A stretch of DNA of 64,000 nucleotides from Thermomonospora echinospora (GCF_900108175.1 NZ_FNVO01000012.1:1-64000); one strand, 5' to 3'; positions 8,560 to 17,099 are shown, counted from the stretch's first letter. The notes: generated by a model from the letters alone, not told the origin. Numbers and translations: made by a program.

Positions 8560-8916
8560 CTAGTAACCGTGGCGGTGCAGCCACTCGTCACTGATCCCGA
8601 AGTGGTGGGCGATCTCGTGGACCACGGTGATCCGCACCTCGTCCACCACATCCTCGATCGAGTCACAGATCGCCAAGATCTCCCGGCGGTAGATCGAGAT
8701 GTGATCGGGCAGGACGCCGGCGTACCAGTCACCGCGCTCGGTGAGCGGTACGCCGTGGTAGAGACCGAGCAGGCCGGGCTCGGGCGCCTCGTCCTCGACG
8801 ACGATGACGACGTTGCGCATGTGCCGGGTCAGTTCGGGCGGGATGGCGTCGAGGGCTTCGGAGACCAGCTCCTCGAACTCCTCACGCGACAGCTCCATCA
8901 CGACAATCATTGTCAT
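8560..8916 (-). CDS. small metallopeptidase (minimal gluzincin-type, HExxH)
   Basis: A 118-residue protein of the actinobacterial metallopeptidase family with a near-C-terminal zinc site: VVHEIAHHFGISDEWL contains HExxH, and the Glu of DEWL follows at the spacing of this family. The core PPELTRHMRNVVIVVEDE and LLGLYHGVPLTERG are typical. Structural members bind zinc, but the natural substrate is not established as far as I know. The start could be the ATG at 8916 or the Met six residues later; neither has a clear ribosome site. Its 5' end lies 17 bases from the divergent phosphoesterase gene. Confidence 0.88.
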   Translation of the reverse strand: MTMIVVMELSREEFEELVSEALDAIPPELTRHMRNVVIVVEDEAPEPGLLGLYHGVPLTERGDWYAGVLPDHISIYRREILAICDSIEDVVDEVRITVVHEIAHHFGISDEWLHRHGY

Positions 8917-8933
8917 CGACGAAAGGAGGCCCC

Positions 8934-10880
8934 GTGGTCTTCGGTCGGTTCCGCCGACACCTGCCTTCCCGATCCATCCCCTCAGACCCCCCGCCGACCA
9001 ACCCCTCCGCGCCGCCTCCCTCCACCACCGAGCAGTCCCGGCGCCGCTCAGACGACGGCTCGGAGCCGTCCTCCGCCGTCACTGAGCCGGGGTCGCCCGG
9101 CACGGGGGAAGGAGCGGATTCGTCCTCTGCCCTCATCGAGCCGGAGCCGCCTACCGCAGGCAGCGGAGCGGATTCGTCTTCCGCCGTCGCTGAGCCGGGG
9201 CCGCCCACCGCAGGTGGCGGAACGAGTCCGTCTTCCGCTACCGAACCCGGCGCGTCCTCCGCCGGCGGCGGGTCGCGTCCGGCGAAGACGTCGCCGCGGT
9301 CGTCGCTGTGGTCGCGGCTCTGCGGGCTGGCGCGGCGGCGGGCCGCCCGCGTTCTGGTCGTGGTGCTCGTCGGGCTGGCGGGCGGGATGATCGGCATGCT
9401 GCTCGGCGGACGGGCAGAGACACCCGTCGGGCCGGCCGACGTCGCGCTGTCGATCCGGCCCTCCTGGAACGGCGGCACCACCGTACAGATCCCGCCCCTC
9501 GGCTCGCTCCAGCTCGACAGCCACTGGGGCCCGGTGCGGCTGGAGGCCCGGGTCGCCGAACTGCACGCCGAACCCGCCCGCCGCCTGATCGAGGACGGCG
9601 CGGCGCTGGACCGGCTCACCGAGCAGGTCGGCGACCAGGTTCGGCACGGCGTCATCGTGCTGGCCGTCCGCGCCGCCGTCTTCACGATGGTCTTCGGGTT
9701 CCTGGCCGGGCTGCTGGTCTTCCACTCCTGGCGGCGCGCCGTGCTGTCCATGGGCGCGGCGTTCAGCGGGCTGCTGGCCATCTGCCTGGTCGCCGTCGCG
9801 ACCTTCAGCCCCCAGTCCATCAACGAGCCCCGCTACACCGGCCTGCTGGCCAACGCGCCCCAGGTGGTCGGCGACGTGCAGAGCATCGTCGAGCGGTTCT
9901 CCCAGTACCGCGCCCAGCTCGCCCGGCTGGTCGGCAATGTCTCCCGCCTGTACGCGGCGACCTCCACCCTGCCCACCTACGAGCCGGACCCCTCGACGCT
10001 GCGCATCGTCCACGTCTCCGACATCCACCTCAACCCGGCCGCCTGGGACGTCGTCCGCTCGGTCAGCACCCAGTTCCAGGCCGACCTCATCATCGACACC
10101 GGCGACCTCACCGACCACGGCAGCGGCCCCGAGGCCCGCTTCGTCGACGGCATCGAGGACCTGCGCATCCCCTACGTCTTCATCCGCGGCAACCACGACT
10201 CCAAGGAGACCCAGGAGGCCGTCGCCGACCAGCGGAACGCGATCGTCCTCGACGGCCAGACCCGGCAGGTCGAGGGCCTGCGCATCCACGGCGTCGGCGA
10301 CCCCCGCTTCACCCCCGACAAGACCACCCGCGACGACGACGTCACCGCCGACCAGCTCCGCGCCCTCGGCGCCCAGCAGGCCCAGTCCCTGCGCGCCGCC
10401 GGCACCGTCCCCGACCTGGTGGTCGTCCACGACCCCAATCAGGGCGAGAGCTTCTCCGGCGCCACCCCGCTGGTCCTGTCCGGCCACTCTCACAAGCGCG
10501 GCACCAAACTGCTCCCCACCGGCACCCGCGTCTTCGTCCAGGGCTCCACCGGTGGCGCCGGCCTGCGCGGCCTGGAGAACGAGGAACCCACCCCCATCGA
10601 ACTGTCCGTCCTCTACTTCAACCGCGCCACCAAGCGCCTCCAGGGCTGGGACGACCTCCGCCTGGGCGGCCTGGGCCTGACCTCCGCCCAGATCGAACGC
10701 CACCTCGAACCCGAGCCCGACCGGCCGATCACCCCGCCCACCCTCGCCCCCACCCAGGCCCCCACCCCCTCCCAGTGGCCCTCCCTGGACCCCTCGAAGT
10801 GGCCTACCGCCCCACCTCCCACGGCCACTCCACTCACCACACCCCCACCCACCTCCTCGACACCGACCCCACGCCGCTAG
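8934..10880 (+). CDS. membrane-anchored metallophosphoesterase with Pro/Ser-rich ends
   Basis: A 648-residue protein starting at a GTG with a strong AAAGGAGG site. Residues 1-120 are low complexity with an 18-residue repeat. A first membrane segment (VLVVVLVGLAGGMIGMLLGG) is followed by an extracytoplasmic region of about 110 residues, then two more hydrophobic segments (VFTMVFGFLAGLLVF and FSGLLAICLVAVATF). The calcineurin-like phosphoesterase domain follows with the metal-binding motifs SDIHL, DTGDLTDHG, GNHDS and SGHSHKRG all present. The last 55 residues are Pro/Thr-rich. The domain therefore probably acts outside the membrane. The substrate is unknown. Confidence 0.87.
   Translation: MVFGRFRRHLPSRSIPSDPPPTNPSAPPPSTTEQSRRRSDDGSEPSSAVTEPGSPGTGEGADSSSALIEPEPPTAGSGADSSSAVAEPGPPTAGGGTSPSSATEPGASSAGGGSRPAKTSPRSSLWSRLCGLARRRAARVLVVVLVGLAGGMIGMLLGGRAETPVGPADVALSIRPSWNGGTTVQIPPLGSLQLDSHWGPVRLEARVAELHAEPARRLIEDGAALDRLTEQVGDQVRHGVIVLAVRAAVFTMVFGFLAGLLVFHSWRRAVLSMGAAFSGLLAICLVAVATFSPQSINEPRYTGLLANAPQVVGDVQSIVERFSQYRAQLARLVGNVSRLYAATSTLPTYEPDPSTLRIVHVSDIHLNPAAWDVVRSVSTQFQADLIIDTGDLTDHGSGPEARFVDGIEDLRIPYVFIRGNHDSKETQEAVADQRNAIVLDGQTRQVEGLRIHGVGDPRFTPDKTTRDDDVTADQLRALGAQQAQSLRAAGTVPDLVVVHDPNQGESFSGATPLVLSGHSHKRGTKLLPTGTRVFVQGSTGGAGLRGLENEEPTPIELSVLYFNRATKRLQGWDDLRLGGLGLTSAQIERHLEPEPDRPITPPTLAPTQAPTPSQWPSLDPSKWPTAPPPTATPLTTPPPTSSTPTPRR
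9063..9278. repeat. 54-bp in-frame tandem repeats in the phosphoesterase gene
   Basis: Three consecutive 54-bp units (9063-9224) encode 18-residue repeats of the type DSSSAVAEPGPPTAGGGT. A fourth, degenerate unit runs to about 9278. The length is a multiple of three, so copy number can change without breaking the frame. Confidence 0.75.
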
Positions 10881-10941
10881 TATTCGCTTAGGCGTGCAGA
10901 CAAGTTCTCCCCTATGCTGACGGAGTCGGCAGAGCCGTCAG

Positions 10942-11014
10942 GCCCCCATCGTCTAGTGGCCTAGGACGCCGCCCTTTCAAGGCGGTAGCACGGGTTCGAA
11001 TCCCGTTGGGGGCA
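10942..11014 (+). tRNA. tRNA-Glu (anticodon TTC)
   Basis: The acceptor stem GCCCCCA (10942-10948) pairs with TGGGGGC (11007-11013), followed by the discriminator A. The anticodon loop CTTTCAA holds TTC, flanked by the CCGCC/GGCGG stem. The T arm GGGTTCGAATCCC is canonical. CCA is not encoded. The accessory region begins about 90 bases downstream. Confidence 0.97.
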
Positions 11015-11107
11015 CACAACGGATGGCTGCAAGATCGCAGCCGTCGGTTCCGTGGTCCCCGTGATCGTTCCGGTGGACGTGGCGTCGATCGGGTCTGTCC
11101 AGCTAAA

Positions 11108-11149
11108 GGCACCTCTCTGTGTCAAGCCGCGGTGAGCAGAGAGGTATCC
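11108..11149 (+). repeat. 42-bp inverted repeat, transposase 3' side
   Basis: It is identical to the reverse complement of 12415-12456. It contains its own inner palindrome, ACCTCTCTG and CAGAGAGGT, around 17 bases. It also encodes the last nine transposase codons and the stop at 11122. Confidence 0.9.
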
Positions 11150-12192
11150 GTGTCGCGGATCATGGTCCGGTAGACCACGTCGCGCAGCCGTCGTTTCGGG
11201 CTGCGCAGGGCTTCCTTGTGGCTCTTACCCTTGGCGCGTTTGCGCTGGTAGTAGGCCTGGCCTGCGGTGGGGCGGCGAATCTGGGTGATGGCCATGATGT
11301 GCAGGGCGCAGTTGAGCTGACGGTCGCCGGCCCGTGACAACCGGTGTCGCCGGACATCTCCGGAGGAGGCTTCCAGGGGCGCCACGCCGCAGTAGGAGGC
11401 GAAGGCGGCGGCGGAGCGGAACCGGTCGATGCCTGCGGTGCGGGCTCCGATCTTGGCGGCGAGCAGGTCACCGATGCCGTGCAGTTCGGTGAGGGTGGTG
11501 CCGGAGGCAGCGACTGCGGCGGAGATCTGTTCGGCGATCGCGGTGATGCGGCGGTCCAACCGCCGGATCTCGGCGACCAGGTCCGCTGCCAGGGCCCGCA
11601 GCGTGTGGCCCAGGGTGTCTTCCGGGCGCACCCTGCGCAGGGCTTTGGCGGCGATGTCGGCGGTCAGCTTGCGTGGCAGCCCGGCGTCGAGGAGCTTGGT
11701 GAGCAGGGCATGCAGGCGGTTGACGGTCTGGGTGCGGGTGCGCACCAGGTCCTCGCGATGCTCGATCAGTGCCCGCAGCGCCGCGACGGCCTCATCGGTG
11801 CGGGCGGCGTGCAGCCTGGTGGCGGTCTGGGCGGCGATGCCGACCGACAGCGCATCGGCCTCATCACTCTTGCGGCCATGGCCGGCCGACAGCAGCCGGA
11901 CTCGGCGGGCGAGCTCGGCGGGAACGTCGAGCACTGCGATGCCATCGGCGGCCAGCCACGAGGTGAGCGGTGCACCCAGACCACGGGCTCCCTCAATGGC
12001 CCACCGGGCCTGGGGCCAGGCCCGAGCGAACCGTCGAAGCTGCCGGTATCCGGCCTTGCCGGCCGGGACCCGCATCGTGGCGAGCGGTTGCAGCCGCCTG
12101 TCCACGGCCACGGCCGTCCACGATGCCTTGTGCGGATCGACCGCGATGACGACCTGGTCACCTACGGTGTCGGTGAGCTGGAGGGACGGCAC
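11122..12192 (-). CDS. IS110-family transposase (DEDD + transposase_20)
   Basis: A 356-residue DEDD recombinase that mobilises the element. The N-terminal RuvC-like part starts with VVIAVDPHKASWTAVAVD (first catalytic Asp) and continues with WAIEGARGLGAPL and GRKSDEADALS (later acidic residues). The C-terminal transposase_20 domain reads LTELHGIGDLLAAKIGA, FASYCGVAPLEASSG and LSRAGDRQLNCALHIMAITQ, including the expected Ser. I chose the GTG at 12192 because GAGGAG lies four bases upstream and the catalytic domain begins soon after; the frame is open to 12303. The stop lies inside the terminal repeat. Confidence 0.92.
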   Translation of the reverse strand: MPSLQLTDTVGDQVVIAVDPHKASWTAVAVDRRLQPLATMRVPAGKAGYRQLRRFARAWPQARWAIEGARGLGAPLTSWLAADGIAVLDVPAELARRVRLLSAGHGRKSDEADALSVGIAAQTATRLHAARTDEAVAALRALIEHREDLVRTRTQTVNRLHALLTKLLDAGLPRKLTADIAAKALRRVRPEDTLGHTLRALAADLVAEIRRLDRRITAIAEQISAAVAASGTTLTELHGIGDLLAAKIGARTAGIDRFRSAAAFASYCGVAPLEASSGDVRRHRLSRAGDRQLNCALHIMAITQIRRPTAGQAYYQRKRAKGKSHKEALRSPKRRLRDVVYRTMIRDTDTSLLTAA

Positions 12193-12414
12193 GGTGCTCC
12201 TCGAAGATCCGGAATGGGATGACCGACGAGGAGGGCAAACCAACTTCCGGCGGCGCAGACCTCTCTTGAGCCACTCTCGTCGGCGGCTGTAGCCGGCACG
12301 CACGCCGTGAGAAGAGCCGGCCCAAGGGCGGCAGGTGTAATTCGAGCGACCCTGGCCACAGCCTTATTGATCTTGGCTGCAGACCACGATCAACGCCACC
12401 AATCCAACAAGTTG
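12193..12414 (-). ncRNA. candidate bridge-RNA region of the IS110 element
   Basis: This is the non-coding stretch upstream of the transposase, the position where IS110-group elements are known to encode the bridge RNA that guides target choice. It shows local pairings such as ATCCAAC/GTTGGAT at 12403-12418 and TTGATC/GATCAA at about 12367-12393. No reading frame with family similarity occupies it. The RNA boundaries and loops cannot be set by eye. Confidence 0.4.
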
Positions 12415-12456
12415 GATACCTCTCTGCTCACCGCGGCTTGACACAGAGAGGTGCCA
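12415..12456 (-). repeat. 42-bp inverted repeat, transposase 5' side
   Basis: It is the perfect inverted partner of 11108-11149. A hairpin at 12403-12418 overlaps its inner edge. Confidence 0.9.
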
Positions 12457-12497
12457 GCCTTTAGACATCCTCCTTCCAGCTGGTGCTTCGTGGTGCT

Positions 12498-12716
12498 CTA
12501 ACCGGCTTTCTGGTCGACGGCGACCCGTGCCGTTCCGGGGAGGTCGGCCCGTAGGGAACGCGTCCGCGGGTCGTAGATGAGCTCGATGCGGCGGGCGTGG
12601 AGCCACCCGATGACGTTCTCAGCACCGGGCGTCTGCGTCTCCGGCAGGTCTGCCGGGTCTGTGGTCAGGATCAGGTACAGGGTCGGCAGACGGGCCAGGA
12701 GATGGTCTTCACGCAC
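12498..12716 (-). pseudogene. serine recombinase C-terminal relic (probable)
   Basis: The frame encodes LYVREDHLLARLPTLYLILT, then NVIGWLHARRIELIYDPRTRSLRA over its last third. This resembles the C-terminal tail of large serine recombinases in actinomycetes (VREDHLL, then a segment ending in YDP...TLRA), as I recall that pattern. No catalytic or zinc-ribbon part is present upstream, where the frame changes. I read it as the stump of a recombinase left beside the IS. It could alternatively be an unrelated small hypothetical protein of 72 residues. Confidence 0.45.
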
Positions 12717-12809
12717 GTAGAGGTTCTTCCGACGCCGCGGATCCGGGTGCGAGCAGGCCGAGCACCAGGTCCCCGGGCAGGTCGTGCCGGCGCCACACCG
12801 GCGCCGGCA

Positions 12810-12977
12810 TCAGCGCCCAGGCGTGCTCGCCAGTCCGGGCCCGAGGAACATCACGAGTACGAGCCACCACGGATACGTCTTGCGCGGCTGCACGATCGTC
12901 GTGTTCATGTGCAGGGGCGCTGAGGAAACCGACCGCGCCGGGTCGTCATCAGCAGGAGCGACCGGCGGCTCACTCAC
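12810..12977 (-). CDS. short single-pass membrane peptide, possibly truncated
   Basis: A 55-codon frame from a GTG at 12977: VSEPPVAPADDDPARSVSS, then YPWWLVLVMFLGPGL as a membrane helix, then a stop. An acidic/Pro-rich head followed by one helix looks like the start of a longer membrane protein. The next frame over continues with EHAWALMPAPVWRRHDL and a hydrophobic run, which suggests a frameshift near 12840. No family is recognised. Confidence 0.3.
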   Translation of the reverse strand: MSEPPVAPADDDPARSVSSAPLHMNTTIVQPRKTYPWWLVLVMFLGPGLASTPGR

Positions 12978-13152
12978 ACGAAGTATCGACCCCCTGGCTC
13001 GGCATCTCCTGCCGGGAGACTTCGGCGGCGGGCGGAATGACCATGCGCGGGTGAACAGCACGCGTTCCCGCCGGGGAATTCCGGCGGGCGCGATCCGAAA
13101 TCGACCGGGAGACGTACTGCTGGGTGAAGCAACCGCACATCAAGGAGAAGAG

Positions 13153-13722
13153 ATGCGGATCACCCGGAATATCCGGAAGATTGGTCTGACCATGGCGGCG
13201 GCCGCCGCCGTGGTGTCCGTCGGCACGGTCGCCACCCCGGCGCACGCCGAGACGTTCTACAACATCAAGGTCCAGCACAGCGGGAAGGTGCTGACGGCCG
13301 AGCGCGTGTCCGGAACCGTGCTGGCCGGGGCGCGGGTCATCCAGACGACGCCCAACCCGTTCAACCGCGACGCCCAGTGGTTCATCCGGCCCCAGCCGGG
13401 AGAGCACATCGAGACCTACGAGCTGCGGGACGACATCCTGACCCCGGACGGCCATCGGGTCCGCGGCTGCATCAGCCTCACCCACATCGTCCTGAACAAC
13501 ACGCCCCTCATCGTCCTGCCGTGCAACGGCTCGAACCGCCTGAAGTGGAAGTACACGCACGTCGGCGACGACTACTACGAGATCAACACCGTTCGCGGAA
13601 ACGGCGAGTGGTACTGGCACATCCAGAACGCCTCGACGGTGGAGAACGCGCCGCTGGTCGAGTTCTCCGGTCCCGGCGGCTCCAACGCGCGATTCTACTG
13701 GGACCCCGTCGGGGACGGATGA
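13153..13722 (+). CDS. secreted ricin-type beta-trefoil-like protein
   Basis: A 189-residue exported protein. The ATG has a purine-rich GGAGAAGAG site. The signal peptide spans residues 1 to about 34 (LTMAAAAAVVSVGTVATPAHA, cut after AHA). The mature domain begins FYNIKVQHSGKVLTAE and has GARVIQTTPNP followed by AQWFIRPQ, the repeat pattern of RICIN/beta-trefoil carbohydrate-binding domains (Gln-x-Trp). Later repeats contain RLKWKYT and RFYWDP. No enzymatic domain is attached. It probably binds a sugar polymer outside the cell. It is followed closely by a sigma-factor gene. Confidence 0.7.
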   Translation: MRITRNIRKIGLTMAAAAAVVSVGTVATPAHAETFYNIKVQHSGKVLTAERVSGTVLAGARVIQTTPNPFNRDAQWFIRPQPGEHIETYELRDDILTPDGHRVRGCISLTHIVLNNTPLIVLPCNGSNRLKWKYTHVGDDYYEINTVRGNGEWYWHIQNASTVENAPLVEFSGPGGSNARFYWDPVGDG

Positions 13723-13769
13723 AAGCCGCGTGAAAGAGGGGTGAACCCGGGTCGGCCCAGGCTGGCCCG

Positions 13770-14312
13770 GTGACCACTCAAACGCTGGAATACCGATTCC
13801 ACCAAGGCGAAGAAACCGCTTTCTCCGAAATACATCGCCGTTATGCGGCACCCATGTTCACCACCGCGCTGGCACTGCTGGGAGACCGGGAACTGGCGGC
13901 CGAAGCGGTACAGCAGGCTTTCGTGCAGGCATGGCGGGGCGCCGGAGCGTTCGATCCCGGCCGGGAGCTGAAGCCCTGGCTCTACGCGATCGTGCGGCGC
14001 GCCGCCATCGACGTCCACCGCCGCGAACACCGTGCCGCCTCGCACGTCCCGCTGGACGAGGCGTGGGAGGAGGACACCCGGGCCTGCGGGGCCGACCCGC
14101 TGGAAGACGTCTGGTACGCCTGGCAGGTCAGGAAGGCGCTCGCGGCGCTCCACCCCGACGAGCGCCTGGTGGTCGAGCTCGCCTACTTCCAGGGGTACTC
14201 GCAGAGCGAGATCAGCGCGGCGCTCCGGATCGCGCTGGGCACGGTCAAGAGCCGCACCGCCCGAGCGCAGCGGCGGCTGGCCGGGCTTCTCTCGCACCTT
14301 CGCACCCAGTGA
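13770..14312 (+). CDS. ECF-type RNA polymerase sigma factor
   Basis: A 180-residue sigma-70 family factor of the extracytoplasmic-function class. Region 2 is seen at FSEIHRRYAAPMFTTALALLGDRELAAEAVQQAFVQAW and LKPWLYAIVRRAAIDVHRR (two adjoining stretches). Region 4 follows at ALAALHPDERLVVELAYFQG and YSQSEISAALRIALGTVKSR, the helix-turn-helix for -35 recognition. The GTG start has no strong ribosome site. No anti-sigma gene is adjacent. Instead a SARP-type regulator follows after 46 bases on the same strand, so the two may be co-transcribed. Confidence 0.88.
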   Translation: MTTQTLEYRFHQGEETAFSEIHRRYAAPMFTTALALLGDRELAAEAVQQAFVQAWRGAGAFDPGRELKPWLYAIVRRAAIDVHRREHRAASHVPLDEAWEEDTRACGADPLEDVWYAWQVRKALAALHPDERLVVELAYFQGYSQSEISAALRIALGTVKSRTARAQRRLAGLLSHLRTQ

Positions 14313-14358
14313 GCCCGTCCCGATAAATACCGCGACTTTCCCGGCCTTCTGACCGACC

Positions 14359-16959
14359 ATGATGTCCATGGCTGAATTCAGGGTGCTCGGCTCGTTCGAG
14401 GTCCGGTCCGCGGCCGGGGAGGCCATCGCGATGCCGAGCAGGCGCCAACGGGCGCTGCTGGCGCGCCTGCTGCTCAGTCCGTCGCACACCGTCTCCGCCG
14501 ACTCCCTGATCGAAAGCGCCTGGACGGACGGCGCCCCGCCGCGCCATCCCGTCCCGGCCCTCCAGACGCTGGTCTCCCGGCTGCGTGTCCTGCTCGAGGA
14601 CACCGGGGCGGAGCTGGAGACCGCGCCACCCGGTTACCGCCTCCGCGTCCCTCCCGAAATGGTGGACTCCTGGAGGTTCGAGGACCTCGTCGGCGAGGCC
14701 AGGGTGCTGGCGGCGGTCGGCGACCCCGCCGCCGCGGTGGCCCGGTACGACGAGGCGGCGGCTCTATGGCGGGGCGCCGCCTACGCGGAGTTCGCGGACG
14801 CCTTCGCCGGGCCGGAGGCGGTGCGGCTGGAGCAGATCCGTCTCGCGGCCGCCGAGGAGCGGCTCGCCGCCCTGCTGGAAGCGGGCGACACCGCCACCGC
14901 CGTCGCGGACGCCGAGACGCTCACCCGTGCCGAACCGCTGCGGGAGCGGGCGCAGGCACTGCTCATGAGGGCCTTGGCGCGGTCCGGCCGGGCGACGGAC
15001 GCGCTCGCGGTCTACCAGCGCGTCCGTGAACGGCTCGCCGACGAGCTGGGCACCGAGCCGTCCGACGAGCTGAAGGAGACCGAGCTGCTGGTGCTGCGCA
15101 ACCAGGTCGGGCCTTCCCCGTGCCACGCCCCGGGCGGCTCGGCCGACCGGCGGAGGCATGCCGCGGTCCCGCACATGGCGAGCGGTTTCGTCGGCCGTGC
15201 GCACGAGCTCGCGGAGGTGGCTGCGGCGCTGTCCCGTGACCGGCTGGTTACCGTGACCGGGCCGGGCGGGGTCGGCAAGACCCGCCTGGCGATCGAGTGC
15301 GCCGCCCGCTGGGACGGCGCCTCCCCCGCCTGGGTGGAACTCGCCTTGGCCGACGACGCCGAGTCCGTGGTCTCGGCGTTCCTCGATGCCCTGGGCGTGC
15401 CCGACCCGTGGAGCGGGACGTGGCCGGAGGCGCTGACAGCGGCGCTGCGCGACCACGAGGCCGTCATCCTCGTCGACAACTGCGAGAACGTCATCGATCA
15501 CGCCGCGGCAGTGATCAGCCGGATCCTGCGCGCCTGCCCGCGCGTCCGGGTGCTGGCGACGAGCCGCGAACGGCTGGCCGTCGAAGGCGAGGCCGTGTTC
15601 GACCTGGCGCCGCTGCCCGCCGACGGCACGGCGACCGACCTCTTTCTCGCCCGGCTGAGCGCGGCCGACCGCACCATCGACATCACGGACGCCGAGGTGC
15701 GCCGACTGGCCGGCGCCGTCAGCCGGCGGCTGGACGGGCTCCCGCTGGCGCTGGAGCTGGCCGCACCGAGGGCCGCAGCACTCGGGCTCGCGGAGATGCT
15801 CGAATCCGCCGACCTCTTCGGCCTCGTCGCCGGACGGCGCGGCGACCCGCCCCGCCACACCGACCTGAGCTCCCTGCTGGCTTGGTCGTATGAGCTGCTC
15901 ACCGAAGACGAACAGCGGCTGCTGCGCAGGCTGTCCGTCTTCCCCGGCGCCTTCGGAGCGGACTGGGCCGAACGCGTGTGCTCGGACGGGGCGCTGCCGG
16001 CGCCCCGGGTCGCCGGCCTGCTGGCCGCCTTGACCGACAAGTCGCTCGTGACACGGCTGCGATGCCCTCGGACCGGTCGACGGGGCCAGACCCTCTTGGA
16101 GACCGTGCGGCACTTCGCACGGCGAGAGCTGGAGACCGCCGACGAACCGCTCGCGCTGCGCGCCGCGCACGCCTCGTTCCTGGTGTCATGGACGGCCGAG
16201 CGGACCGGCCTCATCGGCAGCGCCTACGACGGCGCGTCGATGTACTTCCTGCACGCCGCGGCGAACGACTTCCGCGCCGCCTTCGCCTGGACGCACCGGC
16301 ACGATCCCGACCTGGGGATCAGGCTGTCGGCGGCGCTGCACAGGTATGCCTTCAACCTGCGCGGCGACCACGAGCTCCTCCAGTGGTCGGAGCGCGCGCT
16401 GGGTCTTCCCGGATTCCACGTCCATCCCCAGCGCTCCGCGGTCCTGGCGTCCGCGGCGGCGTTCGCCGGTATGCGCGGCGACCACGAGACGGCGCTGCGC
16501 CGCGCGCGGGAGGCCGTGTTCTCACTGGGCCCCGGCGACCGGCAGGCCCCCGCCGTCCACGACCTGTCCGCCTGGACGCACTGGCTGGCCGGGGATCCGG
16601 CGCACGCCATGGCCGCGCACCGGCGGCAGTGGCGGGAGGCCCGCGCCTTGGACGACCTGTTCCACGAGGGCCTTGCCGCCTCCCGGCTGGCCGTCGGCTC
16701 CATGCTCCTCGGCGACCGCGCGGAGGCCGAACGCTGGCTCGTCCGCTGCCGGTCCGCGGCGGGCTCCGCGCGGAGCCCGGTCCTGGACGCCTACGCGGAG
16801 AACGCCGCGAGCCACTGCCGGGCGGAGGAGTCACCGGAAGCCGCGGTGGAGCATCTGGCCCGCTGCCATGAGCTGGCCTCGGCCCTGGGCTTCGACGTCA
16901 CCACCGGGCACCCCCTCGTCGACCGGATCCGGCCGGAGGCGCAGGCGTCGGGCACGTAG
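14359..16959 (+). CDS. SARP/AfsR-type regulator with NTPase domain
   Basis: An 866-residue transcriptional regulator. Residues 1-95 form the OmpR-like DNA-binding domain (FRVLGSFEVRSAAGEAIAMP to PPGYRLRVP). The bacterial transcriptional activator domain follows (about 100-245, ending ADELGTEPSDELKE). Next comes an AAA/NB-ARC-like ATPase with GPGGVGKTRL near residue 301, Walker-B-like VILVDNCENV, VLATSRE and GLPLALELAA. A helical C-terminal region, probably TPR-like, ends the protein. Such proteins switch on specialised metabolism or development. No biosynthetic cluster adjoins it; the upstream sigma gene is its only likely partner. Confidence 0.9.
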   Translation: MMSMAEFRVLGSFEVRSAAGEAIAMPSRRQRALLARLLLSPSHTVSADSLIESAWTDGAPPRHPVPALQTLVSRLRVLLEDTGAELETAPPGYRLRVPPEMVDSWRFEDLVGEARVLAAVGDPAAAVARYDEAAALWRGAAYAEFADAFAGPEAVRLEQIRLAAAEERLAALLEAGDTATAVADAETLTRAEPLRERAQALLMRALARSGRATDALAVYQRVRERLADELGTEPSDELKETELLVLRNQVGPSPCHAPGGSADRRRHAAVPHMASGFVGRAHELAEVAAALSRDRLVTVTGPGGVGKTRLAIECAARWDGASPAWVELALADDAESVVSAFLDALGVPDPWSGTWPEALTAALRDHEAVILVDNCENVIDHAAAVISRILRACPRVRVLATSRERLAVEGEAVFDLAPLPADGTATDLFLARLSAADRTIDITDAEVRRLAGAVSRRLDGLPLALELAAPRAAALGLAEMLESADLFGLVAGRRGDPPRHTDLSSLLAWSYELLTEDEQRLLRRLSVFPGAFGADWAERVCSDGALPAPRVAGLLAALTDKSLVTRLRCPRTGRRGQTLLETVRHFARRELETADEPLALRAAHASFLVSWTAERTGLIGSAYDGASMYFLHAAANDFRAAFAWTHRHDPDLGIRLSAALHRYAFNLRGDHELLQWSERALGLPGFHVHPQRSAVLASAAAFAGMRGDHETALRRAREAVFSLGPGDRQAPAVHDLSAWTHWLAGDPAHAMAAHRRQWREARALDDLFHEGLAASRLAVGSMLLGDRAEAERWLVRCRSAAGSARSPVLDAYAENAASHCRAEESPEAAVEHLARCHELASALGFDVTTGHPLVDRIRPEAQASGT

Positions 16960-17099
16960 CCGCTCGGACACCGGCCGCACCAAGGTCACGAAGACATTCC
17001 TCTTCAAACCCTTAGCAGTTCGTATATGCCATCGCTTGGTGGATCTGTGGGAGCGAGCAGAGCCCCTGGAGCGGCTGCTCGCGGACGGTCACGACACGC

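Larger units (their letters stand above)
11108..12456 (-). mobile_element. IS110-family insertion sequence with 42-bp perfect terminal inverted repeats
   Basis: The element holds a DEDD-type IS110 transposase on the minus strand and about 220 bp of non-coding DNA upstream of it. It is framed by identical 42-bp sequences in inverted orientation (11108-11149 and 12415-12456). No target-site duplication is evident, as is usual for IS110. Long perfect inverted repeats are atypical for IS110 and the true ends could lie slightly inside or outside them. The transposase frame is intact, so the copy may be active or recent. It sits 94 bases after tRNA-Glu. Confidence 0.8.

Noticed and set aside
10991-11014. 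tRNA-Glu 3' end as attachment core for an island
   Set aside because: No second copy of this sequence was seen in the window, so no att pair can be claimed. The idea is kept only as a locus-level observation.
12364-12606. 80-codon minus frame after the IS element
   Set aside because: It crosses the 42-bp terminal repeat and gives an Arg/Pro-rich product without family likeness; the shared peptide with the transposase end is only the repeat read again.
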